A DNA stretch of 47,776 nucleotides from Bacilli bacterium (GCA_016296945.1 JAEDHQ010000006.1:1-47776); one strand, 5' to 3'. Counted from the stretch's first letter, positions 26,975 through 36,646 are shown. Made by a program: numbers and translations. The notes: generated by a model from the sequence alone, not told the origin.

Positions 26975-28339
26975 CTATAAAACAATATTTCGATTAGTAA
27001 TTTCCATTCTTAATTTATCAGCGGTTTCAAAATCTTTAACTGCTTTTGCTTGATTCCAAGAATTAACTAAATCTTTATCTTCTTGACTTAATGGTAATAC
27101 TTCGATATTTATGCCTAGTACCCATAACATACTCTTTAAAGCTTTTAAACTTTCTAGCAATGCATCAAATCTGATAACACGTTCGCGTAAATAATTGTTA
27201 ATTAATTTAGTAACTTTAAAGATTGCAGTTATAGCATTAGCAGTATTAAAATCATTGCTCATATATTCCTTAAATTCTTCAATAACATTCTTTACTTCTT
27301 CAATTTTAAATTCAGTATAGAAATCACAATCTAAGAATAATTTATCAGCAAGTTCTAATTTACGATAACAACTTACATAAGGACGTTTGATTTTTTCAAA
27401 ATCATTAGTTGATTGTGCAACTAATTCTTCCTTATAGTTAAGCAATTGTCGATAAGGGACATTAAGCATCATCAAACGATAAACAGGTGTTGGAATACGA
27501 TCAAGCATTTCATCAGCCCACAAAACATTTCCTAATGATTTACTCATTTTTTCACCACCTAAGTCGACACGACCATTATGAATCCAATAATTGGCAATCT
27601 TATGATTATGGACACAAATTGATTGAGCAATTTCATTATCATGATGTGGGAATTTTAAGTCATTGCCACCACCATGTATATCAATCATGCCATTAAAGAT
27701 GCTATCAATCATTACAACACACTCAGTATGCCAACCTGGTCGTCCTTCTCCCCATGGTGAATCCCATTTAATTCCATTTTCAGTTTTCTTCCATAAAGTA
27801 AAATCAATTGAATTATGTTTCTTTTCATTATTCTCAATACGAACGCCATTTAAAAGATTTTCAACTGTTTGTCCACTTAATACTCCATATTCATTGATTT
27901 TTGCAACATCAAAGTAAACATCTCCATCAACAGCATATGCTCCCCCATTCTCAACCATTTTGTTAATAAAGTTAATAATATTATCCATATTCTCTGTTAC
28001 TCTAGGATTTAAATCATGAGGTAAGCAATTCAAACGTTTATATAAATTAAGAATTACTTTAATATATCTTTCACTAATTTCAGTTTCAGTTACATTTTCT
28101 TTTATTGCTTTATTTATTATTTTATCATCAATATCTGTAAAATTTGATACATAAGTAACTTTATATCCAAGATACTTAAAAAATCTTGCGACTGTATCAA
28201 AAAATATTACAGGACGTGAATTACCAATGTGCAAATTATTGTAAACGGTTGGTCCACAAACATACATTGATACTTCTCCTTCTTTAATAGGCTTAAACTC
28301 TTCAATTTTATTTGTTAATGAATTATATATTTTTATCAT
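26975..28339 (-). CDS. cysS: Cysteinyl-tRNA synthetase
   Basis: 454 residues, full length class I synthetase. The HIGH motif is the variant HIGN (in NLHIGNSRP, about residue 36), with zinc ligands at Cys28 (YVCGPT) and in TECVV and HHDNE. The signature EKMSKSLGN is at about residue 265. It is the first gene of cysS-mrnC-rlmB-sigH. No T-box leader is visible in the 190 bases upstream. Confidence 0.97.
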   Translation of the reverse strand: MIKIYNSLTNKIEEFKPIKEGEVSMYVCGPTVYNNLHIGNSRPVIFFDTVARFFKYLGYKVTYVSNFTDIDDKIINKAIKENVTETEISERYIKVILNLYKRLNCLPHDLNPRVTENMDNIINFINKMVENGGAYAVDGDVYFDVAKINEYGVLSGQTVENLLNGVRIENNEKKHNSIDFTLWKKTENGIKWDSPWGEGRPGWHTECVVMIDSIFNGMIDIHGGGNDLKFPHHDNEIAQSICVHNHKIANYWIHNGRVDLGGEKMSKSLGNVLWADEMLDRIPTPVYRLMMLNVPYRQLLNYKEELVAQSTNDFEKIKRPYVSCYRKLELADKLFLDCDFYTEFKIEEVKNVIEEFKEYMSNDFNTANAITAIFKVTKLINNYLRERVIRFDALLESLKALKSMLWVLGINIEVLPLSQEDKDLVNSWNQAKAVKDFETADKLRMEITNRNIVL

Positions 28340-28464
28340 AATAATGCCCCCTTTTGAGATACATTTTTAAATACTTTACGCTCATTATATTATATACGGA
28401 AAAGTCAAAAAAGTAAATAATAAAAATAACAATCATTGGTAATTGTATGTTGTTCATTAAAAAA

Positions 28465-28485
28465 AGCCATCAAAATATGATGACT
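28465..28485 (-). terminator. Terminator of the two-component operon
   Basis: AGTCATCA and TGATGGCT (minus sense) form an 8-bp stem with one G-U and a 5-base loop, followed by eight T. Confidence 0.88.
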
Positions 28486-28529
28486 TCGTAATAGATCAAT
28501 AAATGTTTAACTATCTAGTAATTATCTGA

Positions 28530-29879
28530 CTATTTTTTATTTAACTTCTTAATTGGTAAACGAACTTCAAAAACAGTTCCTTTAGGCTTATTATCATAAA
28601 CACTTATTTTTCCATTATGTTGAATAACAATATTTTTTGCAATTGCTAAGCCTAAACCATTACCACCTTTTTTTCGACTTCTTGCTTTATCTTCACGATA
28701 GAAACGTTCAAAAACTTTCTTTTTTGCTTCATCAGAAATTCCTATTCCAGTATCGCCAACCACTATACAACAATCATATCCTTCTTTATATATTGAAACA
28801 CTAATCAAATCTTTTTTAAAAGTGTATTTTAAAGCATTATCCAACAAGATAATTAATAATTGCACAATTTTCTCACGATCAAAATTAAAGTTCACTGTTT
28901 CCATATGTGACTCAAATTTTCTGCCTTCAATTTCTGACATCTCTTTAAAAATTTGGATTGTATCTTTTACAATTTCCTTAATATCATAATTATCAAAATT
29001 AATTGTAGCAACACCATTATCACTTCTTGTTAAAGCAAGTAGGTCATTAGTTAAGCGATTTAGTCTTGCTACTTCCTTAAGTGATATAGCGATATCTTCA
29101 CTGACATCATAAACTGAGGCATCAGTTTTAGTCAAGATATTCTCTAATTTACTTTGCACAATTGATAATGGAGTTCGTAATTCATGAGATGCATCACTAA
29201 CAAATTCCATTTGTTTATACATATTTTCACTAATAGGCTTTATTGTTCTTCTACTCAAAATAATACTTGCAATCATTCCTAGAAGTACTAAACATGCGGA
29301 AACAATCAAATATATTCTAATGATGTTATTCTTAATCCCAATTTCACCATTATTCATAATTAATAATTTGCAGTATTTAACTTCTGAAGCAAAATTACTT
29401 TCCACATCAAAAGTTAAGGTAATAAAATTATACTCAGTTTTTCCGAGTTTAGTTTTTTCAAAACTAATCTCATCGTCTACAAACTCACCCAATTTACAAA
29501 TTTCAGTATTATCTATATAACTTGCAATAGCCTCAGAATTTACTGTTGTTTCAAAGCCATAATCAGGAATAATATAATTAAGTAAATCTTTACTATAAGC
29601 TAATCTTTGATGTTTGTCATCGAATAAGACAATTTTAATTCGTGCGTTATCAACCTTTAATCGATACTCTCCTTGTACTTTTGCAATCGTATATTGATTT
29701 TCTGCTTTGCAAATTCTTAATTCATCTTCCAAATCAGAATAAAAATAATGTCTAACAACTACGCTAATTGTTACTCCTAAAATTGCATAAACTAAAATAA
29801 AAGCAATCATATTAGCAATCACTAGTTTGATAAATTGTTTTTTTATAATCTTGTTATCTAAACTATTATTCTTTTTCAC
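28530..29879 (-). CDS. Membrane sensor histidine kinase
   Basis: 449 residues. A first membrane helix (about 18-42) is followed by an outer sensor domain of about 145 residues without a recognised fold, then a second helix (about 187-208). The dimerisation domain holds the phospho-acceptor SHELRTPLS (His about 230), and the ATPase domain has DNALKYT, GDTGIGI and GNGLGLAI. It starts with a GTG inside the end of the response regulator gene (14-base overlap), so the two are translated together. The signal is unknown. Confidence 0.93.
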   Translation of the reverse strand: MKKNNSLDNKIIKKQFIKLVIANMIAFILVYAILGVTISVVVRHYFYSDLEDELRICKAENQYTIAKVQGEYRLKVDNARIKIVLFDDKHQRLAYSKDLLNYIIPDYGFETTVNSEAIASYIDNTEICKLGEFVDDEISFEKTKLGKTEYNFITLTFDVESNFASEVKYCKLLIMNNGEIGIKNNIIRIYLIVSACLVLLGMIASIILSRRTIKPISENMYKQMEFVSDASHELRTPLSIVQSKLENILTKTDASVYDVSEDIAISLKEVARLNRLTNDLLALTRSDNGVATINFDNYDIKEIVKDTIQIFKEMSEIEGRKFESHMETVNFNFDREKIVQLLIILLDNALKYTFKKDLISVSIYKEGYDCCIVVGDTGIGISDEAKKKVFERFYREDKARSRKKGGNGLGLAIAKNIVIQHNGKISVYDNKPKGTVFEVRLPIKKLNKK

Positions 29880-30537
29880 TCCACATATAACCTACGCTTC
29901 TTAAAGTTTTTAAATATTTTGCATAACCATATTCTTTTAATACTTTTCTTAGTCCACTAATATATACTTCCACAACACTCCAGATAGTATCACTATCAAA
30001 TCCCCAGATTCGATTAAATAATTGTTCCCGTGTAATAATAATTTCTTTATTACGAACTAAATATTCCAAAATATCATATGACTTACCTAATAAATCTAGT
30101 TTTTCCCCTTTAATAGTTACAAACTTATGAGATAAATCAAATTTCATATCTTTAAAAGTTAGATTTAACCCTTGGAAATTATTATTATATCTTCGTAAAA
30201 TTGCGGTAACACGAGCAATTAATTCATCACGATAAAAAGGTTTTGTCATGTAATCATCAGCTCCCAGACCAAGTCCTTTAACTTTATCTTGAACAGAATC
30301 TTTTGCAGTAAGCATTAAAACAGGACAAGTTGTCGTTTTACGCATTGTTTCTAAGATTTCAAATCCATCAATCTTTGGTAACATTACATCTAAAATAACA
30401 AGATCATAGATGTCTTGTTCGATTTTAAATAAGGCATCTTCGCCATCATAGCTTTGATCAATTTGACCAAAATCTAATAACATTTCACAAATACTCTTAT
30501 TTAGATTTTTATCATCTTCTACAATTAATAATCTCAT
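29866..30537 (-). CDS. OmpR-family response regulator
   Basis: 223 residues. The receiver domain has the acidic pair EDD near the start, the phospho-acceptor Asp in LVILDVMLPKIDG (about residue 52), the LMLTAKD Thr and the MTKPF Lys. A winged-helix DNA-binding domain covers about 125-223 (REQLFNRIWG, VEVYISGLRKVL, TLRSVGYMW). AAGGTG lies 6 bases before the ATG. Cognate kinase downstream. Confidence 0.95.
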   Translation of the reverse strand: MRLLIVEDDKNLNKSICEMLLDFGQIDQSYDGEDALFKIEQDIYDLVILDVMLPKIDGFEILETMRKTTTCPVLMLTAKDSVQDKVKGLGLGADDYMTKPFYRDELIARVTAILRRYNNNFQGLNLTFKDMKFDLSHKFVTIKGEKLDLLGKSYDILEYLVRNKEIIITREQLFNRIWGFDSDTIWSVVEVYISGLRKVLKEYGYAKYLKTLRSVGYMWSEKE

Positions 30538-30841
30538 AATTTACACCTTCATCATAATATATCTTATATTACATTCTACATCATAAAACTTAATTAATTC
30601 TTAAAATATTCACTTTGAATCTTTTTTGTTTTTGAATAGTTTGTTATCAAATATAAATATAAAGAACCAATTAAAACTAAATTTTAAGGCTATTTTTATA
30701 AAATATAGCGATTAATTAACAAATAATTGATCAAAATTTATTAGTTATATATATAATAACAAAATTACATCATTTTTTCAATAAACAAAACAAACTAAAG
30801 AATTTCAATTTAACTGAAATAGGAAATTTTCGTATAATAAA
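30538..30841. other. Intergenic region between the response regulator and the mscL terminator
   Basis: About 300 bases, nearly 80 percent A+T by eye. I see no gene. The promoter of the response regulator should be here, but no clean -35/-10 pair stands out. A small inverted repeat ATTTCA-7-TGAAAT lies at 30802-30820. Confidence 0.5.
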
Positions 30842-30869
30842 AAGGGTAATTAATTTATTCATTACCCTT
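30842..30869 (-). terminator. Terminator of the pot-mscL operon
   Basis: AAGGGTAAT (30842-30850) pairs with ATTACCCTT (30861-30869), loop 10, followed on minus by TTTTTATTATA. Confidence 0.9.
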
Positions 30870-30901
30870 AATTTGAATACTATTTTTTTTAAAACACAAA
30901 T

Positions 30902-31471
30902 CTATTTTACTGGTTTTTCTTTTAATAGTTCAATAATCTCACCTAATAATTCATTTGTAGTAGGTGCTGGAGGAGCAGCTGGAGTTGGTTCTGGTTCAGG
31001 TTCTTTAGCTTCTTCTTCCTTTTTCTTTAATTTTTCAAATAATACTTTTTTCTTTTCTTTTACAGTATTGAATACTTTTAGAATTGCAAATAATACTATA
31101 GCGATTAATAAGAAATCAATAACTGTTTGAATTAAATTACCCCAATTGATTACAATACTTTTTGCAGTATCTAGTGTATCAGTTAAATTACCATCTGCAT
31201 CAACAGTATAAACTGCTCTTAAAACAGTAGTGATTTCTGCTAAAGGTTTATCACCAACAACTAAATATACAATATAATTTACAAAAGGCATTATAATTCC
31301 TTGTGTAAAAGCAGTAACAATTTTTGTGAAAGCTCCGGCAATAATTACACCAACGGCCATATCAACTACATTTCCTCGTGTAATAAATTTTTTAAATTCT
31401 GCAAATAATCCTCTACCTTCAGCCTTCATTTTAGCTTTCATTTCTTTTCTTTCTTCTTTTGTTAGTTTCAT
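30902..31471 (-). CDS. mscL: Large-conductance mechanosensitive channel MscL
   Basis: 189 residues. MscL opens under membrane tension on hypo-osmotic shock. The amphipathic N-helix and TM1 are clear (FAEFKKFITRGNVVDMAVGVIIAGAF, split at residues about 24-50; the GNVVDMAVGV block is the gate). TM2 is at about 108-130, and the C-terminal helical bundle ends LLGEIIELLKEK after a Pro/Glu linker (EPEPEPTPAAPPAP). The periplasmic loop and tail make it longer than the usual 120-150. Its ATG overlaps the potD stop as ATGA, and AGGAG lies upstream, so it is coupled to the polyamine operon. Confidence 0.95.
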   Translation of the reverse strand: MKLTKEERKEMKAKMKAEGRGLFAEFKKFITRGNVVDMAVGVIIAGAFTKIVTAFTQGIIMPFVNYIVYLVVGDKPLAEITTVLRAVYTVDADGNLTDTLDTAKSIVINWGNLIQTVIDFLLIAIVLFAILKVFNTVKEKKKVLFEKLKKKEEEAKEPEPEPTPAAPPAPTTNELLGEIIELLKEKPVK

Positions 31472-32964
31472 TTTAAAAATCTCCTTCTACGATTTCTCTT
31501 ATTATTAAGTTTTATTTGATAAACGATAAATACACCAATTAAGGCTACTAACATAGCAAAACCTACCCATAGCCATGCACCAATTTCACCACATTTTACA
31601 TTTTCCCACATTAATAAAACTTGATCATTTTGTTCACCAAAGTCTCTCATAACTCCACACCTCAATAAAACATCAGCAGTTGGATACTGAGCATCAAATT
31701 GACGACCTCTTTCGCTAACAGTGATAATAGCTTCTCCATCTGTTAGATATTCTTCATCAATAGTTCCTTTAAAAAAGTAGCTTAAATCTACATCGTATCC
31801 TTCTTCACCATCTTCTACTGAATACCAATCATTGATTAACTCCCAGATCTCATTACCAGCTATACAACTTGTATAACCGATAAATTCCATATTACGAGCA
31901 GCAATATCTGGACGACACAAGAAATTTAAAAAGTCTTCCGCAAGTTCAACATCAGCACCTTTAGGCATAACCCAGCCATCAAAGAATACATTACTTCCTT
32001 CTTCAGGAACAGCATAACCTAAAGTAACATTACCATCTTCATCTGCAGTGTCCATTGAGTATACCGCATCACCGCCCCATGCAAAATTAATCTTTATTGT
32101 TCCGCCTAAGATATCTGTTTTACCATTATCTACTTCAAATCCATAGAAATTCTTTTTCATTTCAATCAATGCTTTTTCAATTTTATCAATTGATTCATCA
32201 TCATAACGATTCATAATTTCTGTGATTTTGCCATTATAGATATCTTTATCTTCTTCTGTTTGCGCTGATGCTTCATATTCTGCTTTTATTTGTAATAATT
32301 CTTCCTTATAAACATACATTGCGCCAGCAACATAAGTATCATGAACACTATTCTTAGCAGTAGACATTTTTGCATAGTCTTTATTCCATAAAATATCCCA
32401 TGTCGATACATCCTCATATTCAACCGCATCCATATCATATAGAAAGCCCATTGTTCCCCACATATAAGGAATAGCGTAGTTAGCCCATGATGATTCTTCA
32501 TTAGTCTTCTTATTTACAGTTGTGTAACTTTCAAAAATCTCTTTTACATAAGGAGATCCATAATCATTAAAGTTCGTGATATATTTATAACCATCTTCTT
32601 TTGTATAAGTTAACTTTTCAAGCATATCTTCAGCAATCATCTTTTGAATAAAGTAATCTGATGGACAAACTAAATCATAATGTTCACTTCCAGTTTTCAA
32701 AACATTTAGCATATATTCATTAGTTTCAAAAGTGTTATAAACAAATGCTACTTTTTCCCCTGTTCTTTCTTCGTAATCAGAAGCCCATTCTTCCATAACG
32801 CTTGTGGAAATCTTTTCTCCACTTTCATCAAGCCCTTCATCAATATAATCTTGCCAATTATAAATTCTTAAAACACGAATTGAATCTTCTTTTTCAGAAC
32901 ATCCAAAACAAACACAACTAATTAATAGTAATAAAATAAAAGTTAAGAAATTCTTTTTCATCAT
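31468..32964 (-). CDS. potD: Polyamine-type ABC transporter substrate-binding lipoprotein with C-terminal membrane helix
   Basis: 498 residues. The signal peptide ends in a lipobox (CFGC, Cys about 22). The body is a PotD/PotF-like binding protein: RIYNWQDYIDEG at the start, DLVCPSDYFIQKM, YAIPYMWGTMGFLYD, INFAWGGDAVYSMD and GWVMPKGADVELAEDFLNFL. It should bring spermidine or putrescine to PotABC. Unusually, after the binding domain come a membrane helix (about 462-484, GAWLWVGFAMLVALIGVFIV) and a basic tail NKRNRRRR, so it may be anchored at both ends. Ligand choice is inferred from family only. Confidence 0.88.
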   Translation of the reverse strand: MMKKNFLTFILLLLISCVCFGCSEKEDSIRVLRIYNWQDYIDEGLDESGEKISTSVMEEWASDYEERTGEKVAFVYNTFETNEYMLNVLKTGSEHYDLVCPSDYFIQKMIAEDMLEKLTYTKEDGYKYITNFNDYGSPYVKEIFESYTTVNKKTNEESSWANYAIPYMWGTMGFLYDMDAVEYEDVSTWDILWNKDYAKMSTAKNSVHDTYVAGAMYVYKEELLQIKAEYEASAQTEEDKDIYNGKITEIMNRYDDESIDKIEKALIEMKKNFYGFEVDNGKTDILGGTIKINFAWGGDAVYSMDTADEDGNVTLGYAVPEEGSNVFFDGWVMPKGADVELAEDFLNFLCRPDIAARNMEFIGYTSCIAGNEIWELINDWYSVEDGEEGYDVDLSYFFKGTIDEEYLTDGEAIITVSERGRQFDAQYPTADVLLRCGVMRDFGEQNDQVLLMWENVKCGEIGAWLWVGFAMLVALIGVFIVYQIKLNNKRNRRRRFLK

Positions 32965-33755
32965 CTTTTCTTAGCCTCCATCTTTTCTTTACGATTAACA
33001 TTATAGTTTATTCCTAAAAGAATTAAGAAAATAACAATCACAATAATAAATGTTAAGGCACGTAAAACATTAGGAAGTGGTCCTTTAGCAGTTACACCTT
33101 GTACATATGTACTTAAAGTATTAAAGTTTTTATTTCTTAAAAATGCTGTAATAATATAATCATCTAGTGACAAAGTAATAGAAAGTAAGAATCCTGATAA
33201 AATACCTGGTAAAATTTCAGGGAACATTACTTTAAACATTGCCTTTGTTGGTGTTGCTCCCAAATCTAAAGCAGCCTCATAAATATTAGGATCCATTTGT
33301 TTTAATTTTGGAATTACACTTAAGACAACAAATGGAGCAGTTAAAACAACATGACCAACAATTAATGTGAAAAATGAAGAACGAATTCCTAATACTGTAA
33401 ATAACAACGTTAATGATAACGCCATAACTATTTCAGCGTTCATAACAGGAATTTGTGATAAGAAATTCATTGTCTTCTTTGCCTTTCCTTTGCTATAGAA
33501 TATTCCAATAGCTCCCATTGTTCCTAAAATAGTAGCTAACAAAGCACTAGTTAAGGCTACCATAATTGTATTTTTTAATGCTTCCATTATTGTTTCATTT
33601 TTAAAAACATTTTTATACAAATCAAAAGTAAATCCATTCCATACACCTAATGCATCAGAATCAGTAAAACTGAAAGCAATTAAGACAAAAATTGGTGCAT
33701 AGAATAACAATAACATTAATGCAATATATGACTTAGCAAAAATCTTTTTTACCAT
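32961..33755 (-). CDS. potC: Polyamine-type ABC transporter permease PotC
   Basis: 264 residues, six membrane helices. The EAA loop that contacts the ATPase reads EAALDLGATPTKAMFKV-x-FPEILPG (about residues 158-182). Its start overlaps potB by 7 bases, and its stop overlaps potD, so the genes are translationally coupled. Confidence 0.92.
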   Translation of the reverse strand: MVKKIFAKSYIALMLLLFYAPIFVLIAFSFTDSDALGVWNGFTFDLYKNVFKNETIMEALKNTIMVALTSALLATILGTMGAIGIFYSKGKAKKTMNFLSQIPVMNAEIVMALSLTLLFTVLGIRSSFFTLIVGHVVLTAPFVVLSVIPKLKQMDPNIYEAALDLGATPTKAMFKVMFPEILPGILSGFLLSITLSLDDYIITAFLRNKNFNTLSTYVQGVTAKGPLPNVLRALTFIIVIVIFLILLGINYNVNRKEKMEAKKR

Positions 33756-34546
33756 ATGCCACCTCTAACACTATCATCTTTTTCCATATTACGTGTTAAG
33801 AATGATGTAATAGCAATGATTAATAACATAATTAATGCTACAAAGCTACCACTATTCCAAGATGATAAATTAAAACTATCTTCAATTAGATTGCCCAAAA
33901 TTGCAATCTTATTTTCACTCATAATATTCATAATTACATATGAAGACATAGTAGGCATAAAGACCATTGTGCAACCGCTGATAATCCCTGGCATTGTCAT
34001 TGGGATTATTGTCTTAAAAAATGTTTGATGAGGTTTTGCACCTAAATCAGCAGATGCTTCAATCAAGTTCTTGTCCATTTTAAGCATTGTAGAATAAAGC
34101 GGTAACATCATAAATGGTAAATAGTTGTATACTAAACCAATAATTGAAGCAGTATAAGGATAAATTCCACCATCAATGCCAATCCAACGTAATAAATCAC
34201 GAGTTGCAGCAGTTCTTAAAACAAAGTTAATCCACATTGGCATTAAGAACATTAAAACAATAATATAACTCTTATTATACTTTTTATTGCTTAATATTAA
34301 AGCTAAAGGATAAGCAATAAGCAAGCATAATGCCGTATTAATAAATGCTAGTAAAAAACTTCTAATTAAATCTACTATCTTTGCTTTACTTTGAAAAAAA
34401 GTAACAAGATTAGTAAAAGAAAAATGTCCCTCTGCATCAGTACAGGCATAGTAAAGAATTATTAACATTGGAATCAATACAAAACAAATCAAGAACAATA
34501 CATAAGGTATTGATAATTGTTTTCTGGAAAATCTAAATGACTTCAT
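33749..34546 (-). CDS. potB: Polyamine-type ABC transporter permease PotB
   Basis: About 265 residues from the ATG at 34546 (MKSFRFSRKQ); GAGG lies 9 bases before it, while the ATG 15 bases upstream has no SD. Six membrane helices and the EAA loop EASADLGAKPHQTFFKTI-x-P-M-TMPG are visible. It overlaps the end of potA by 14 bases and pairs with PotC to form the membrane channel. Confidence 0.9.
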   Translation of the reverse strand: MKSFRFSRKQLSIPYVLFLICFVLIPMLIILYYACTDAEGHFSFTNLVTFFQSKAKIVDLIRSFLLAFINTALCLLIAYPLALILSNKKYNKSYIIVLMFLMPMWINFVLRTAATRDLLRWIGIDGGIYPYTASIIGLVYNYLPFMMLPLYSTMLKMDKNLIEASADLGAKPHQTFFKTIIPMTMPGIISGCTMVFMPTMSSYVIMNIMSENKIAILGNLIEDSFNLSSWNSGSFVALIMLLIIAITSFLTRNMEKDDSVRGGIW

Positions 34547-36041
34547 ATGTTTTAGCCTCATTCTTTAAAGTCATTTTAATCTTGTCTTTTGGAATATTAA
34601 CACTTACACGGTCAAATTCATTCCATGTCCACTCTGTATCAACAACAAAGTCATCATATTCATCAGTTCTAATAATAATTTGATAGTGGTCACCTTTATA
34701 TATTATAGAAATGATTTGTCCACTAACAACACCATCTTCTTCGTTATCGATAATTTCAATATCTTTTAAATCAACTTCTACTTTTACAGGTGCATCAGTT
34801 AAATCATATTTTTTGCCCTTATCATCAATTAAATATCCTTCTTCATCTAAATGAGAATTTGGAATTAATTGTGTTACATCACATTCAAATTCACCTTCAG
34901 CAAATTCTACAAGATTGTTCTTTGTAATATAGCCTTCATAAACATTACTTACAAATTCTTTCTTCATAATATGAATTGAATCTGGATCAATATTAATTCC
35001 TTTTACTTCACCAACTTGATATTCTTTTGTGTCTTGAATTACAACTTCATTCTTTAAAACCATGATAACATATTCATAATAAATCCCTTTGAAAACACGA
35101 CTAACGATCTTACCTTTTACCATTCCTTGATCCGCTTCCACAATGATTGCATCTTCTGGTCTCACGACAATATCAACACGTTCATTTTTTGGAAATTTAT
35201 CAACACATTCAAAAACGTGATTTAAAAACATAACTTGGTTGTCACTAACAATAGTTCCACTATAAATATTACTTTCACCAATAAAGTCTGCAACAAAAGC
35301 ATTCTTAGGTTCATTATAAATATCAACTGGAGTTCCAATTTGTTGGATCATACCATCATTCATAACAACAATTGTATCAGACATTGTTAGTGCTTCTTCT
35401 TGATCATGAGTAACATAGATAAATGTAATTCCTAATTTACGATGCATCTCTTTCAATTCAAGTTGCATTTCCTTACGCATTTTTAAATCTAATGCTCCTA
35501 GTGGTTCATCAAGCAAAAGAATTTGTGGTTCATTAACAATAGCACGAGCAATTGCAACACGTTGTTGTTGACCACCAGATAATGTATTTATATCTCGCCA
35601 TTCAAATTCTTCTAAGTCTACAATCTTTAATGCTTTTCTTACTTTTTCATCAATTTCTTCTCTTGTAAATTTACGGAGAATTGGGTTTCCTTTTTTATCA
35701 AATTTACCAGTTTCTACTTTCTTTAGTTTTAATCCAAATGCAATATTATCATAAACATCTAAATGAGGAAATAGGGCATATCTTTGAAATACTGTATTAA
35801 CAGGTCTTTTGTATGGTGGTAAATCACAGATATTTTTGCCATTTAATAATATTTCCCCTTTTGTTGGCATTTCAAAGCCAGCAATCATTCTTAATGTTGT
35901 TGTTTTTCCACAACCACTAGGCCCTAAGAAAGTTACAAATTCACCTTTACGAACATAGAAATTAAAATCTTCTACTACAACATTATCATCAAATTCTTTA
36001 GTTACATTTTTTAATTCAATTATTATATCTTTTTTTCCCAT
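34533..36041 (-). CDS. potA: Polyamine-type ABC transporter ATP-binding protein PotA with a doubled C-terminal domain
   Basis: 502 residues, while PotA is usually about 350-385. The ATPase part has Walker A GPSGCGKTT (about 39-47), LSGGQQQRVAIARA (about 146-159), Walker B ILLLDEPLGALD (about 166-177) and the switch His in THDQEEALTMSD. A regulatory TOBE-like module at about 300-355 (VKGKIVSRVFKGIYYEYVIM ... GINIDPDSIHIMKKE) appears again at about 443-498 (VSGQIISIIYKGDHYQIIIR ... VSVNIPKDKIKMTLKNE), with about 85 acidic residues between. It follows the regulator gene by 13 bases. Confidence 0.92.
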   Translation of the reverse strand: MGKKDIIIELKNVTKEFDDNVVVEDFNFYVRKGEFVTFLGPSGCGKTTTLRMIAGFEMPTKGEILLNGKNICDLPPYKRPVNTVFQRYALFPHLDVYDNIAFGLKLKKVETGKFDKKGNPILRKFTREEIDEKVRKALKIVDLEEFEWRDINTLSGGQQQRVAIARAIVNEPQILLLDEPLGALDLKMRKEMQLELKEMHRKLGITFIYVTHDQEEALTMSDTIVVMNDGMIQQIGTPVDIYNEPKNAFVADFIGESNIYSGTIVSDNQVMFLNHVFECVDKFPKNERVDIVVRPEDAIIVEADQGMVKGKIVSRVFKGIYYEYVIMVLKNEVVIQDTKEYQVGEVKGINIDPDSIHIMKKEFVSNVYEGYITKNNLVEFAEGEFECDVTQLIPNSHLDEEGYLIDDKGKKYDLTDAPVKVEVDLKDIEIIDNEEDGVVSGQIISIIYKGDHYQIIIRTDEYDDFVVDTEWTWNEFDRVSVNIPKDKIKMTLKNEAKTYEVI

Positions 36042-36054
36042 TTTCTACTCCTTC

Positions 36055-36591
36055 TTAAAAATTAGGTGGACTCGAAATCCAAATCACCACTGCTTTTGTA
36101 TTTCCATTGTTTTTCAGGAAATGATTCTTATCAGAATTAAAATAGAAAGTTTCACCTTTTTTACAAACATGATCCTTTCCACCAACATTTAACAAAATTT
36201 TCCCTTCTAACACATATCCAAACTCTTGTCCTTCATGGGGCATATCCATGGTAGTTTGGCTATGTGGCTGAATGGTGACAATAATCGGTTCCATTTCATT
36301 TTTTTGAGAGTTAGGAACTAACCATTTCATTGATACATTATCCATTTCATTAACAATATAATCATCATTACTCCAAACTAGTTTTTCTTCACCTTCCTCA
36401 ACAGCAAAGAAATCACCAAGATTAGTACCTAAAGCAACTAAAATATCTTGCAAAGTCGAAAGAATGGGGGAAGTTAAATCATTCTCGATTTGTGAAATAT
36501 ACCCTTTAGTTAATTCACAACGATTTGCAAGTTCTTCTTGGGTTAAACCACATAAAATTCTTAATCTTTTTATCTTCTTACCAATATTCAT
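36055..36591 (-). CDS. XRE-family regulator with C-terminal cupin domain (PuuR-like)
   Basis: 178 residues. The helix-turn-helix (about residues 5-60) shows LTQEELANRCELTKGYISQI and then a short linker to a cupin domain with HSQTTMDMPHEGQEFGYVLE and FNSDKNHFLKN. Regulators of this build often sense a small ligand; PuuR of E. coli controls putrescine use. It is the first gene of the polyamine operon and probably represses its own promoter through the two operators at 36605-36643. Confidence 0.88.
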   Translation of the reverse strand: MNIGKKIKRLRILCGLTQEELANRCELTKGYISQIENDLTSPILSTLQDILVALGTNLGDFFAVEEGEEKLVWSNDDYIVNEMDNVSMKWLVPNSQKNEMEPIIVTIQPHSQTTMDMPHEGQEFGYVLEGKILLNVGGKDHVCKKGETFYFNSDKNHFLKNNGNTKAVVIWISSPPNF

Positions 36592-36604
36592 AAATCCTCC
36601 TAAA

Positions 36605-36643
36605 GTTTGTTAATTATAAACTTTAAGTTTATTAATACTAAAC
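36605..36643 (-). promoter_or_regulatory. Two tandem operators of the XRE-cupin regulator
   Basis: GTTTGTTAATTATAAAC (36605-36621) and GTTTATTAATACTAAAC (36627-36643) are near-copies; the second is an inverted repeat with GTTTA/TAAAC arms. Their centres are 22 bases apart, about two helix turns. They cover the predicted transcription start and early leader, where bound repressor would block the promoter. Confidence 0.7.
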
Positions 36644-36646
36644 AAC

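Noticed and set aside
28340..28529. T-box leader for cysS
   Set aside because: Too short and without the T-box core or an antiterminator; the only hairpin belongs to the two-component operon.
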